NCBI GenBank assembly: GCA_041821285.1
Contig: JBGUER010000006.1
Span: forward strand, 1-34,824
Source: JAJBWD01 sp041821285
Lineage (GTDB): Bacteria; Bacillota; Clostridia; Clostridiales; Clostridiaceae
Length of the DNA stretch: 34,824 nucleotides
Direction: 5' to 3'
This document shows positions 7,759 to 16,600 of this stretch, piece after piece. Under the pieces are notes generated by a model. That model was not told the DNA's origin. It saw only the letters and a list, made by a program, of their open reading frames with translations, and did no database searches. The position numbers and the translations under genes were made by a program. How positions within the stretch are numbered: the first letter of the stretch is position 1; every line of letters begins with the position of its first letter.

Positions 7759-8814
7759 ATGTATGATTTTATTATAGTAGGGGCAGGGCCTTCTGGAGCG
7801 ACTTTAGCAAGATTGATAAATAAGAAATATAAGGTTCTATTAATAGATAGAAAGGTCTCTAGTAATAAATGTTGTGGTGGGCTTCTGGCTCCAGATTCAC
7901 AAAAGGTAATAGCGCAGCTTGGCCTTGGAATTCCTAAAGAGGTACTGGTAACCCCTCAACTTTTTACAGTTAGAACTATAGATATAGATAATAATTTAGA
8001 AAAATTTTACCAAAGACATTATATGAATTTAGATAGAGATAAATTTGATAGATGGCTTGTTTCTTTAATACCACCTAATGTAGATGTTATGTTTGGGTGT
8101 AGGCTAAAAGAGTATAAGGAATTAGATGATGGTATTTTAGTTAAATTAATTAAAGGAAATATAGAATTTGAAGAAAAAGCTAAAGTTATTATTGCAGCAG
8201 ATGGTGCTTGTTCAAAGGTTAGAAAAACTCTAAAAAAAGAAGCAGATAATCAGGATATATATATATCGATTCAAGAAAAATGCAGAGTAAAAAATTATAT
8301 GCCCTATTTTTCATCTATATTTGATAGTGAAATTTCAGATTTTTATTCTTGGACTATTCCAAAAGAAGATTATATTTTATTAGGAACAGCTATATCTATT
8401 AATGATAATGTTAATGAAAAATTCTCTAATTTGAAAATAAAATTAAAAAATTATGGATATAGTTTTGAAGAAAACAACTTAAGACAAGGAGCGTACATAA
8501 TAAGACCTAGAAAGAAAAAGGATATATATATAGGAAATTATAAAATAGCTTTAATAGGTGAGGCAGCAGGATTTATAAGCCCAAGCTCTGCAGAAGGAAT
8601 AAGTTATGCTTTGCGAAGTGCTATATATTTAGCTAAAAGCATTAATGAAGATTCATTTAAGTTTCATAATTCATATAAAATCAGAACATCTAAATTAAGA
8701 AATAATATAGTTTTGAAAAATATGAAGTGCCCATTTATGTATAATAAAAATATAAGAAAAGTAGTTATTAAATCTGGGGTTCTAAGTATGGATATAGAAA
8801 CATTAGGTAAATAA
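7759..8814 (+). CDS. FAD-dependent geranylgeranyl-reductase-family oxidoreductase
   Basis: Flavoprotein of the p-hydroxybenzoate hydroxylase superfamily, geranylgeranyl reductase branch, 351 aa. The N-terminal dinucleotide fold has GAGPSG at residues 8-13 and an acidic Asp30 ending the second strand. CCGGLL (38-43) is the cysteine-containing signature seen in this branch. A second FAD contact (AADGACSK, 147-153) and the GEAAGFISPSSAEGISYAL motif (267-285) complete the FAD site. Relatives reduce isoprenoid double bonds in chlorophyll precursors, quinones or archaeal-type lipids; clostridial members are mostly uncharacterised, so the substrate is open. AAGGAG at 7746-7751 supports the start. 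It is probably the second gene of a unit with the membrane-anchored protein before it and ends at a strong terminator. Confidence 0.87.
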   Translation: MYDFIIVGAGPSGATLARLINKKYKVLLIDRKVSSNKCCGGLLAPDSQKVIAQLGLGIPKEVLVTPQLFTVRTIDIDNNLEKFYQRHYMNLDRDKFDRWLVSLIPPNVDVMFGCRLKEYKELDDGILVKLIKGNIEFEEKAKVIIAADGACSKVRKTLKKEADNQDIYISIQEKCRVKNYMPYFSSIFDSEISDFYSWTIPKEDYILLGTAISINDNVNEKFSNLKIKLKNYGYSFEENNLRQGAYIIRPRKKKDIYIGNYKIALIGEAAGFISPSSAEGISYALRSAIYLAKSINEDSFKFHNSYKIRTSKLRNNIVLKNMKCPFMYNKNIRKVVIKSGVLSMDIETLGK

Positions 8815-8820
8815 ATGTGT

Positions 8821-8864
8821 AAAACAAAGACTGACATTTTAGAGATGTCAGTCTTTGTTTTATT
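8821..8864 (+). terminator. Strong Rho-independent terminator after the flavoprotein gene
   Basis: 17-bp perfect stem (8821-8837 and 8845-8861; core AAAGACTGACAT / ATGTCAGTCTTT) with a 7-base loop TTTAGAG and a T-rich tail. Confidence 0.92.
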
Positions 8865-8890
8865 AATTTTACAATTATTATATAAATATG

Positions 8891-8920
8891 TTTACATATG
8901 ATAATAAATAATACTATAAT
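8891..8920 (+). promoter_or_regulatory. Promoter of the histidine kinase gene
   Basis: TTTACA (8891-8896), 18-base spacer, TATAAT (8915-8920). This is a good housekeeping-type promoter 50 bases before the kinase ATG. Confidence 0.7.
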
Positions 8921-8970
8921 TAAATTATATGTAATGTATTATATAAAATGGGTATAAAGGGGATAGCAGT

Positions 8971-11082
8971 ATGAATAAAATGACAAATATAGTTAGAAAT
9001 TATGTTAAAAATAATAAAATCGACGAAAGTAGTGCTGTTGAAAGTTTAGTATTAGTAACTTTTATAAGTGTATTATTAGTTGTAAGTACCAGAAATTATA
9101 ATTTATTTCATATTTTGTCTGAGGCCTATAGCGCGTTAATTACAATTGGAATATATATTGTAGCAATAAATACTTATAAAATATCAAAGAATAAAGTAAT
9201 TATGGTTTTGGGAATAGGATGTATATTTATTGCAATTTTAAATCTTATGTGTACTTTCGCATATCCCGAATTAAATCTTATAAATAATAGTTCATTAAAT
9301 ATGGTTATTCAATTTTGGGTAGCTGCTAGTTATTTAGATTGTGCAACACTGATTATTGCGTGTATATATTTATATAAACCAAATAAAAAGTTAAATCCAG
9401 TACCTACTTTTTTTACATATATAATAATAACTAGCATAAGTATATATTTTATTATAAATAAAGCAGTTGTTATAAAATCTTTAGACGCAAATAGGGATTC
9501 ATTAGGCACGTATATTGGAGTAGCTATAATAATTATTATGTATTGTACATTACTAGTTGCAATATTTATGAAAAAATCAAGTATTGATGCTCAAGTTTAC
9601 TTATATGTACAAATCGCTATTGTTCTAAAAATAATAGACCAAGGATTATTCACATTTAATATTGGAGTAGGAGGATATACTCAAATACTTGCCCATATAC
9701 TTAAGATAGTATCTTTTTATTGTATATATAAAGGAATAATTCAAGCGGGAATACAAAGACCCAGTTCTATGCTATTTTATAAAATTGAAGAAGCGGGAAA
9801 TCAGTTAAATAAAGTTAATAATTTATTAATGGAAGAATCAAAAAAATATGAGACAATCAAAAATAATTTTATGAATAATGATACCAGTTATGATTTAATT
9901 ATAAATAATTCAAGTGATGCTATAATACTTTATTGTGAGGACAAAATAATATTTGCTAATGAGACGAGTAAAAAGCTTTTAAGAGCTAAGAGAAGTGACG
10001 ATTTATTGGGTATTAATATTTTAGACATTATTCCTCTTAGTAATAAAGAAAAATCAAAAGAGAGAATACAGCGAGCATATTTATATAAATCAATCATGCC
10101 ATTTGAAGAAAATAAATTTATTAGAATGGATAAAAGCGAAATATGCGTAGAATCTGCAGGAAGCTATATATCCTATCAGGGTAAGGATGTAATATTGATT
10201 ATATTTAGAGATATTAGCTATAAAAAAGAGATAGTTAGTTTGAAAAAATACATATATAAAAAAGAGAAAATATTAAATAAAACAATAGAATGTAATAAAC
10301 TTATGACAGAATTTTTCTCTAATATATCTCATGAGCTTAAAACACCACTTAATGTTATTCTAGGGTCTATACAAGTTTTAAATTTAAAAGAATCTCAAGA
10401 AAATAAAGAGGAGTATATTGAGGATGTTAATAAATATGACAAAATAATGAAACAAAATTGTTTTAGATTATTAAGACTTATAAATAATGTTATAGATTTA
10501 TCTAAAATTGATTCTGGATATTTAAAGCCGGAATTATCCAATGAAAATATAGTAAGTATAGTTGAAGATATTACATTGTCTGTATCTAATTATATAGAAG
10601 ATAGAGGAATAAACTTAGTATTTGATACAAATGTGGAAGAAAAGATAATGGCAATAGATGTTGATAAAATAGAGAGGATAATATTAAATCTATTATCAAA
10701 TGCAATAAAATTCACTAATAAAGGAGATAGTATTTTTGTCGCTTTTGAGGATTTAGGAGAAAATGTAGTTATTTCTATAAGAGATACAGGTGTAGGCATA
10801 CCAGAAGATAAATTAAAAATGATATTTGATAGATTCTCACAAGTAGATAAAACTCTTTCTAGAAATAGAGAAGGAAGTGGAGTTGGATTATCTTTGGTTA
10901 AATCTCTTGTAGAAATGCATGATGGGAAAATAGGAGTTGAAAGTGTTACTGGAGAAGGTAGTGAATTTAAAATAGAGATTCCAGTTAAATTAACAAAGGA
11001 TAAAAAAAGAGAAAGAGAAGAATGCATTAAAAACAATGTAGAGAGAATATCTGTGGAATTTTCTGACATTTACAGCTTGTAG
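8971..11082 (+). CDS. MASE3-PAS sensor histidine kinase (orphan)
   Basis: Membrane sensor kinase of 703 aa. Residues ~25-260 hold a multi-helix membrane domain matching MASE3 (LFHILSEAYSALITIGIYIV, then the LNLMCTFAYPEL segment and the FWVAASYLDC helix). A PAS domain follows (~300-415, SSDAIILYCEDKIIFANE), a short helix, then HisKA with the H-box SNISHELKTPLN (phospho-acceptor His454). The ATPase domain has the N-box LLSNAIKFTNKG (Asn577), G1 DTGVGIPED (Asp605), F-box FDRFSQVD and G2 GSGVGLSLVKSL. All catalytic residues are intact and there is no receiver domain. No response-regulator gene is adjacent, so its partner must be elsewhere. AAAGGGGA before the ATG is a good ribosome site. The signal sensed by MASE3 domains is not known. 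Confidence 0.93.
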   Translation: MNKMTNIVRNYVKNNKIDESSAVESLVLVTFISVLLVVSTRNYNLFHILSEAYSALITIGIYIVAINTYKISKNKVIMVLGIGCIFIAILNLMCTFAYPELNLINNSSLNMVIQFWVAASYLDCATLIIACIYLYKPNKKLNPVPTFFTYIIITSISIYFIINKAVVIKSLDANRDSLGTYIGVAIIIIMYCTLLVAIFMKKSSIDAQVYLYVQIAIVLKIIDQGLFTFNIGVGGYTQILAHILKIVSFYCIYKGIIQAGIQRPSSMLFYKIEEAGNQLNKVNNLLMEESKKYETIKNNFMNNDTSYDLIINNSSDAIILYCEDKIIFANETSKKLLRAKRSDDLLGINILDIIPLSNKEKSKERIQRAYLYKSIMPFEENKFIRMDKSEICVESAGSYISYQGKDVILIIFRDISYKKEIVSLKKYIYKKEKILNKTIECNKLMTEFFSNISHELKTPLNVILGSIQVLNLKESQENKEEYIEDVNKYDKIMKQNCFRLLRLINNVIDLSKIDSGYLKPELSNENIVSIVEDITLSVSNYIEDRGINLVFDTNVEEKIMAIDVDKIERIILNLLSNAIKFTNKGDSIFVAFEDLGENVVISIRDTGVGIPEDKLKMIFDRFSQVDKTLSRNREGSGVGLSLVKSLVEMHDGKIGVESVTGEGSEFKIEIPVKLTKDKKREREECIKNNVERISVEFSDIYSL

Positions 11083-11123
11083 TTAAAAAATATAATAATA
11101 AATGTGATTATTCAACTATTTTC

Positions 11124-11155
11124 TTGACAAAATAGCTATTTTAGAATTATATAAT
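11124..11155 (+). promoter_or_regulatory. Promoter of the AraC gene with embedded palindrome
   Basis: Perfect -35 TTGACA (11124-11129), then TATATA (11148-11153, 18-base spacer) or TATAAT (11150-11155, 20-base spacer). The spacer contains a perfect 14-base palindrome, AAAATAGCTATTTT (11129-11142), a candidate operator exactly where a repressor would block RNA polymerase. Confidence 0.6.
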
Positions 11156-11203
11156 AAATTAAATGATTTAATATTTAGCTAGGGGGTATTTATTATTAAA
11201 ATA

Positions 11204-12016
11204 ATGCATCAAAATAATATAGTAGACAGTGAGTCTAAATTTAATGTATTTTATACTGATATATCTGAATTTCCACCTCATTGGCATGAGGAAATTGAAA
11301 TTATTTATGTTGTAGATAAAATTCTAAAAGTAGGTATTAATGAAAACATATATACCTTAAATCAAAGGGACATTATTATTGTATCAACAGGGGACGTACA
11401 TTATTTTTTACCTCAATATAAAAATAATAATAGAATAATAATTCAAGCGAAACCTTCATTATTTAAAGAAGTTTCGGATCTAATTACAGGAAAGCAAATA
11501 ATAAGCCCTGTAATAAAAAAAAATAATTTAATTCATAAAAAAATTGAGCAAAAGATATTAGATGTAGAAAAGGAGTTTAAAGATAAAAAACCAGCTTATA
11601 TGATATCTATAAAAGCGATGATATTAGAAATTATAACAATTATTATCAGAGAAGTAGAAATGGAAACCTATTTGCAGGAAGATCAAATAAAGAGATTAAA
11701 TAGTATTAACAAATTAGAAAAAGTATTTGATTATATAGATAATAATTATAATAACGAAATAAGTTTAGATGAAATATCTAAGGTAGCGCATCTTAGCAAA
11801 TATCATTTTACTAGATTTTTCAAACAAACTTTAGGGATGACATTTCTTCAGTATTTAAATAATTATAGAATTTCAAAATCTATGGATCTGCTTGTAAATA
11901 GTAGAGGTTCCATAACAGATATTGCGCTTAAAAGTGGATTTAGTAGTATAAAAACATTTAATAGAGTATTTAAAAATGTCAGAGGTTGTACACCTACAGA
12001 ATACAGAAAGCAATAA
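11204..12016 (+). CDS. AraC-family transcriptional regulator with cupin sensor domain
   Basis: Transcription factor of 270 aa. Residues ~8-110 form a cupin-type ligand-binding domain (FPPHWHEEIEIIYVV with paired His, then RDIIIVSTGDVHYFLPQ). Residues ~170-270 form the double helix-turn-helix: DEISKVAHLSKYHFTRFFKQ, then ITDIALKSGFSSIKTFNRVF and the closing GCTPTEYRKQ. Such proteins usually bind sugars or small effectors and regulate nearby genes; the MATE transporter 85 bases downstream is the obvious candidate target. The start is odd: AGGGGGT lies at 11181-11187, 16 bases before the ATG, whereas in-frame ATT codons at 11192 and 11195 sit at normal distance. A non-ATG start adding four residues is possible. 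Confidence 0.9.
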   Translation: MHQNNIVDSESKFNVFYTDISEFPPHWHEEIEIIYVVDKILKVGINENIYTLNQRDIIIVSTGDVHYFLPQYKNNNRIIIQAKPSLFKEVSDLITGKQIISPVIKKNNLIHKKIEQKILDVEKEFKDKKPAYMISIKAMILEIITIIIREVEMETYLQEDQIKRLNSINKLEKVFDYIDNNYNNEISLDEISKVAHLSKYHFTRFFKQTLGMTFLQYLNNYRISKSMDLLVNSRGSITDIALKSGFSSIKTFNRVFKNVRGCTPTEYRKQ

Positions 12017-12101
12017 ATGAGAAGTAATGAGCACTATATGGCGAGAATAGATATATCCTTTTAAGTTACAATAGGAGTTAGTTAAACTAGGAGGATATTT
12101 T

Positions 12102-13466
12102 ATGAAATTAGATATATTGCAAGATAAAAAATTTAACAAAACAGTTTTAAATATAGCTGTACCTATTGCATTTCAAAGCTTTTTAGCGTCATCTTTAAAC
12201 TTAATTGATACGGTTATGGTTGGTCAATTAGGTGACAAAGCTATAGCTGCAATTGGATTGTGTAATCAAGTTTTTATGATTTTAAGTATTTGTATTTTTT
12301 CTATTTGTAGTGGAGGAGTAGTTTTTGCATCGCAATTTTGGGGTAATAATGATATAAAAAATATAAAAAGAGTACAAGGGATAATGCTAATTATTAATAT
12401 TATTATTTCTTGTATGTTTTTTATTTGTGTGTATTTTGCACCTAAAGCAATACTTAGTATATTTACAAAAGATACAACAGTAATATCATTAGGAATAGAG
12501 TATTTTAAAATAATATCATTTAGCTATATCATTACTGCTGTTTCTAGTTGTTATGCTACTATGTTAAAAAGTATAGGACAGGTTAAATTAGCTATGAAAG
12601 TTAGTATTATTTCTATTTTTACTAATACTCTTTTAAATTATTTGTTGATTACGGGTAATATGGGGTTCCCTTCATTAGGTGTGTCTGGAGCAGCATTAGC
12701 TACTGTAGTATCAAGAATAGTTGAAGTGTCTATTTTACTTATAGTTATTTACAAAAATAATTATATAACTGCAGCAAAATTAACAGAGATGTTTGATTTT
12801 TCAGTAGATTTATTAAAAGTTTTTTTATCTAAAACTATTCCTATTTTAATTAAGGATTTAGTTTGGATATTAGGGACAACCTTATATGTAGTTGTATATG
12901 CTAGAATAGGAACTCAAGAATTAGCAGCTATAAATATTGCAAACACAATTCAAAATGTTTCTTTTTTTATGTTTAATGGTGTAGGAAGTGCTTGCGCAAT
13001 AATGGTAGGAAGAGAATTAGGCAGAGAAAAGTTTGAAACATCTTATATATACGGTAAAAAATTTCTTCTTTTGGGGATATTTTTAAGTATTTTTGTTTCT
13101 ATTATCCTTTTTTTATCTACAGGATTATTAGGAAGGATTTTTAATATTAATTATGAAGTGTTAACTATTACTAAACATATTGTCATTATATTATCTATTA
13201 GTTTATTCTTTAGAGTGTTTAATAATATTTCGATAGTTGGAATATTCAGAAGCGGTGGCGATGTAAAGTTTTGTTTGTTATTAGATTTTATAGCTGTATG
13301 GTTAATAGGATTACCACTTTGTGTTATGAGTGGTTTAATATTAAAATACCCTATAGAAATAGTATTTATACTTGTTTCTACTCAAGAAGTGTTTAAATTT
13401 ATTGTAAGTGTAAAAAGATTCAAATCTAGGAAATGGCTAAATAATTTGGTAAAAGGAATAGGCTAA
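12102..13466 (+). CDS. MATE-family efflux transporter
   Basis: Membrane antiporter of the multidrug and toxin extrusion family, 454 aa with 12 predicted helices in two halves (about residues 10-220 and 235-445). Typical family segments are SLNLIDTVMVGQLGDKAIAA in helix 2, GLCNQVF after it, and the N-terminal-half sequence SGAALATVVSRIVE. It should export cationic compounds or metabolites using H+ or Na+ gradients; the substrate is not predictable. AGGAGG 9 bases before the ATG is a strong ribosome site. There is no clear terminator between the AraC gene and this one, so they may be read together and the regulator may control export. Confidence 0.92.
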   Translation: MKLDILQDKKFNKTVLNIAVPIAFQSFLASSLNLIDTVMVGQLGDKAIAAIGLCNQVFMILSICIFSICSGGVVFASQFWGNNDIKNIKRVQGIMLIINIIISCMFFICVYFAPKAILSIFTKDTTVISLGIEYFKIISFSYIITAVSSCYATMLKSIGQVKLAMKVSIISIFTNTLLNYLLITGNMGFPSLGVSGAALATVVSRIVEVSILLIVIYKNNYITAAKLTEMFDFSVDLLKVFLSKTIPILIKDLVWILGTTLYVVVYARIGTQELAAINIANTIQNVSFFMFNGVGSACAIMVGRELGREKFETSYIYGKKFLLLGIFLSIFVSIILFLSTGLLGRIFNINYEVLTITKHIVIILSISLFFRVFNNISIVGIFRSGGDVKFCLLLDFIAVWLIGLPLCVMSGLILKYPIEIVFILVSTQEVFKFIVSVKRFKSRKWLNNLVKGIG

Positions 13467-13483
13467 ATCTATATATAATTTCA

Positions 13484-13512
13484 TTGCATTAAAGTAAAAT
13501 ATAGGATATAAT
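13484..13512 (+). promoter_or_regulatory. Promoter of the giant surface-protein gene
   Basis: TTGCAT (13484-13489), exact 17-base spacer, perfect TATAAT (13507-13512). Transcription would start near 13519, leaving an untranslated leader of ~90 bases. A 7-bp inverted repeat (AATAATC 13516-13522, GATTATT 13533-13539) lies at the start point and could be an operator or a weak RNA hairpin. I see no riboswitch consensus in this leader. Confidence 0.65.
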
Positions 13513-13609
13513 TTAAATAATCAAACAATAATGATTATTACAACATAGTTATTTACACAAAATACATAATGTTGAGTATATAGAAATATATTACAGGGAG
13601 GGAGATTCC

Positions 13610-16600
13610 ATGAGAGTAACAAGGAAAAAAAGAGCTGAAAGAAAAAAGAGAAAACTAAAATTAAAATATACTACAAGGCTAATTTTATTTTTATTTGCTA
13701 TTAATATGTTTAATTTTATACCTTATATAAGTTATGCTGATGATGATAGCGTAACTATGAAGATTGAAAAATCTGTTGATAATACTGAAGTTTATACTGG
13801 GGAAAACTTTACTTATACAATAAAGTATTCAAATCCTAGTACTACAGCGGATGCTTATAATGTAGTAATAACAGATGAATTACCAAGTAATATTGAATAT
13901 ATATCAGCGGTTAAATCTTCTGATGTAAAAGAGATTAATGTTACGGGTAATTTAATTGAATTTAAATTTAAGGAAACTTTAAAAGCTGGAAGTTCAGGAG
14001 TGCTTAAGATAATAGCTAAATTCCCAGAAGGAATTTCGTCAGGTGGAGAAGCCAATAAAGCATTAAATACTGCGGTAGTTAGCTTAGATAATGGACCAAC
14101 AATTACAAGTAATGAAGTTACTGTAACACCAAAAATATTAACTAAGCAAGATTATTCTGTAAAAAAATCTAAATTAACACCTACAGCTACTCCAGCTTTG
14201 GGACAACCTGTAACCTATGAGATAAAGGTAACTGGAAATTCGAAGCTAGGTGGTGTTGATTTACATGACATTGCAGTTACAGACACATTGCCTTCAGGAG
14301 CCAATTATGTTTCTTCTACTAATGATGGGAAACCTATTAAAGCTAGTGGGGAAGAGACTAATGATACTGTAACTTGGACTATTGATGAATTAAAAGTAGG
14401 ACAATCTGTATCAAGATATGTAACGCTGACCTATAGTAGTGATTTATTTACAACAGATTCTTCTGACTTAACTAAAACAAGTAGCGTAACAAATAACGTT
14501 TCAGTCAAAGGAAAGATTCTTGGAAGTGATGAATATTTAGATCCAGTTACAGCTAGTACAACTCATGAGTTTGATGTTGCTACGGCTAATGTAAATGGAG
14601 ATTTTTCTAAAACAGGAAGGCAATCTAATGATAGATACTCTAAAGGCCAAACTGCCGTATTTCACATTGGAAACATTGAAAATACAGGGAATATTCCTTT
14701 GGATAAAATAGAAATAGTAGATCCAATACCAAGTGAATTAAATTTAACCCAAATATCAACAGGGAAGTTTAGCTCTAATTCAACAATAAAAGTATATTAT
14801 AAAACTAATATAAATTCAGAGTATACACAGTGGGGAGATACTTATGTAGGCACATCAAAAACCACTTTAATTGTGTCATCTTTAGGAATAGGTAGCAATT
14901 ATGTCACAGAGGTAAAATGGGAAATAACTAATGGAGATTCTGGATTGCCGGCTGGCTTTAAGAATATAGAGCCTATTGATGTAAATGCAGTAGTGACAGT
15001 AGATCCAGAAACTTCAATTACAAATATTGCTACTATGACTGCTACAAAGGACACTATTAATATAGAAAAATCCAGTAGCAAAATTATATATGTAATAGAT
15101 GAAAAACCTTGGATTGTTCCAACAAAATGGTCTACAGAGGTAGATGCAACAGAAAAAACAACTAATTTTTATATGAATGATTATGTGGAATATCATTTAA
15201 AGATAGAAAATAATGCACTAGCCACAGGGGATTATATAAATCCAATAGCTATTGATGTTTTACCAAATGAATTGGAGGACATCAGGAATGTTGAATTTGA
15301 TAGTACAAATAGTAGCATAACTAATTGGACAAGTTATGATGATTCAGGTTCTGTAAATATTAGTGGTACTTCTCATAAAACTTTGAAATGGGATTTTACA
15401 GGGGAATTAAAGCCTGGAGAATATATCGAAATAACATATGAAGCTAAGATAAAAGAGTTAACTAAAAATGATACATTCAATAATGATTTATACATTACTT
15501 CTAATGATAATCTCACATTTGAAAATGATGATGAGTTAATAAATGATGTTAATGATTTGGATGGTGATTCTTTAATTTCAGATAGGTTGGCTAAAACCAA
15601 TCAAGAAGTGTTTGTTATATTTCAAGGAAGTGTAGATTCTACAAAATGGGTAAAGGGTGAATTAGATGATACGTGGGGACATTATGGAATAGATGATGGA
15701 GCGTATGAAGGGTATGGAAGTACACTACCAGGAGGGATATCTGATTATAGATTAGTAGTTAAAAATTCTGAATCAAATGGACCTATAACTAATATAGTTG
15801 TTATTGATGTATTACCATTTGCTGGAGATACCGGGGTTCTAGATATAGATGCTAGGGAATCTGAATGGAGACCTTATCTAGTAAATGAAATAACAGGTGA
15901 AAATGGTGGAGAACTACCAACAGGGGCTAAGGTTTACTACAGTACAAATGCAGATGTATCCAAAGAGGAACTTTATGATCCTGAAAACAAACATGGACAA
16001 GATTCTGATTTGTGGACGGAGACTCCACCAACAGATATAACCACTGTAAGAGCGTTAAAATTTGAATTTGGTGATTTGGCTTTAGATTCTGATGAACAGG
16101 TTGTCTTAGAATGGCCAATGAGAGCACCATTAGGTGCACCTACTGGTGAGATTGCATGGAATTCATTTGGATATGGAGCTACTTACACAGATTATGTAAA
16201 TGGAGTCAAAGTACAAGAATCGTTTTTACCATCTGAACCACTAAAAGTTGGTTATAAAATAGAAGCTGACCCAAGTGAAACTTTTGCTTTAGGTGATTAT
16301 GTTTGGGAAGACATGAATAAAGATGGAATTCAAAATGATGGTGAAACTGGTATTAACGGAATACTAGTTAAACTGTATGAATCAGATGGAACTACTTTAG
16401 CTGGATATACTAGAACTGGTGATGATCAGGATGGAAATCCTGGATACTATGCATTCCCGGATGTTAGCCCTGGAGATTATTATGTAGAATTTATTTTTTC
16501 AGATGAATGGGAGATAACCAGTTTTGACGTAGGTGATGGCACTACAGATTCAAATATAGACTCATTAAATAGAGAAGCTTATGTAGATGATGGTACAGAT

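Noticed and set aside
13519..13609. Second c-di-GMP riboswitch in the leader of the giant surface protein
   Set aside because: None of the GEMM core strings (GGACGCAAAGC, GGTAGC) or a GAAA-capped stem is present. The same holds for the leaders of both pilins.
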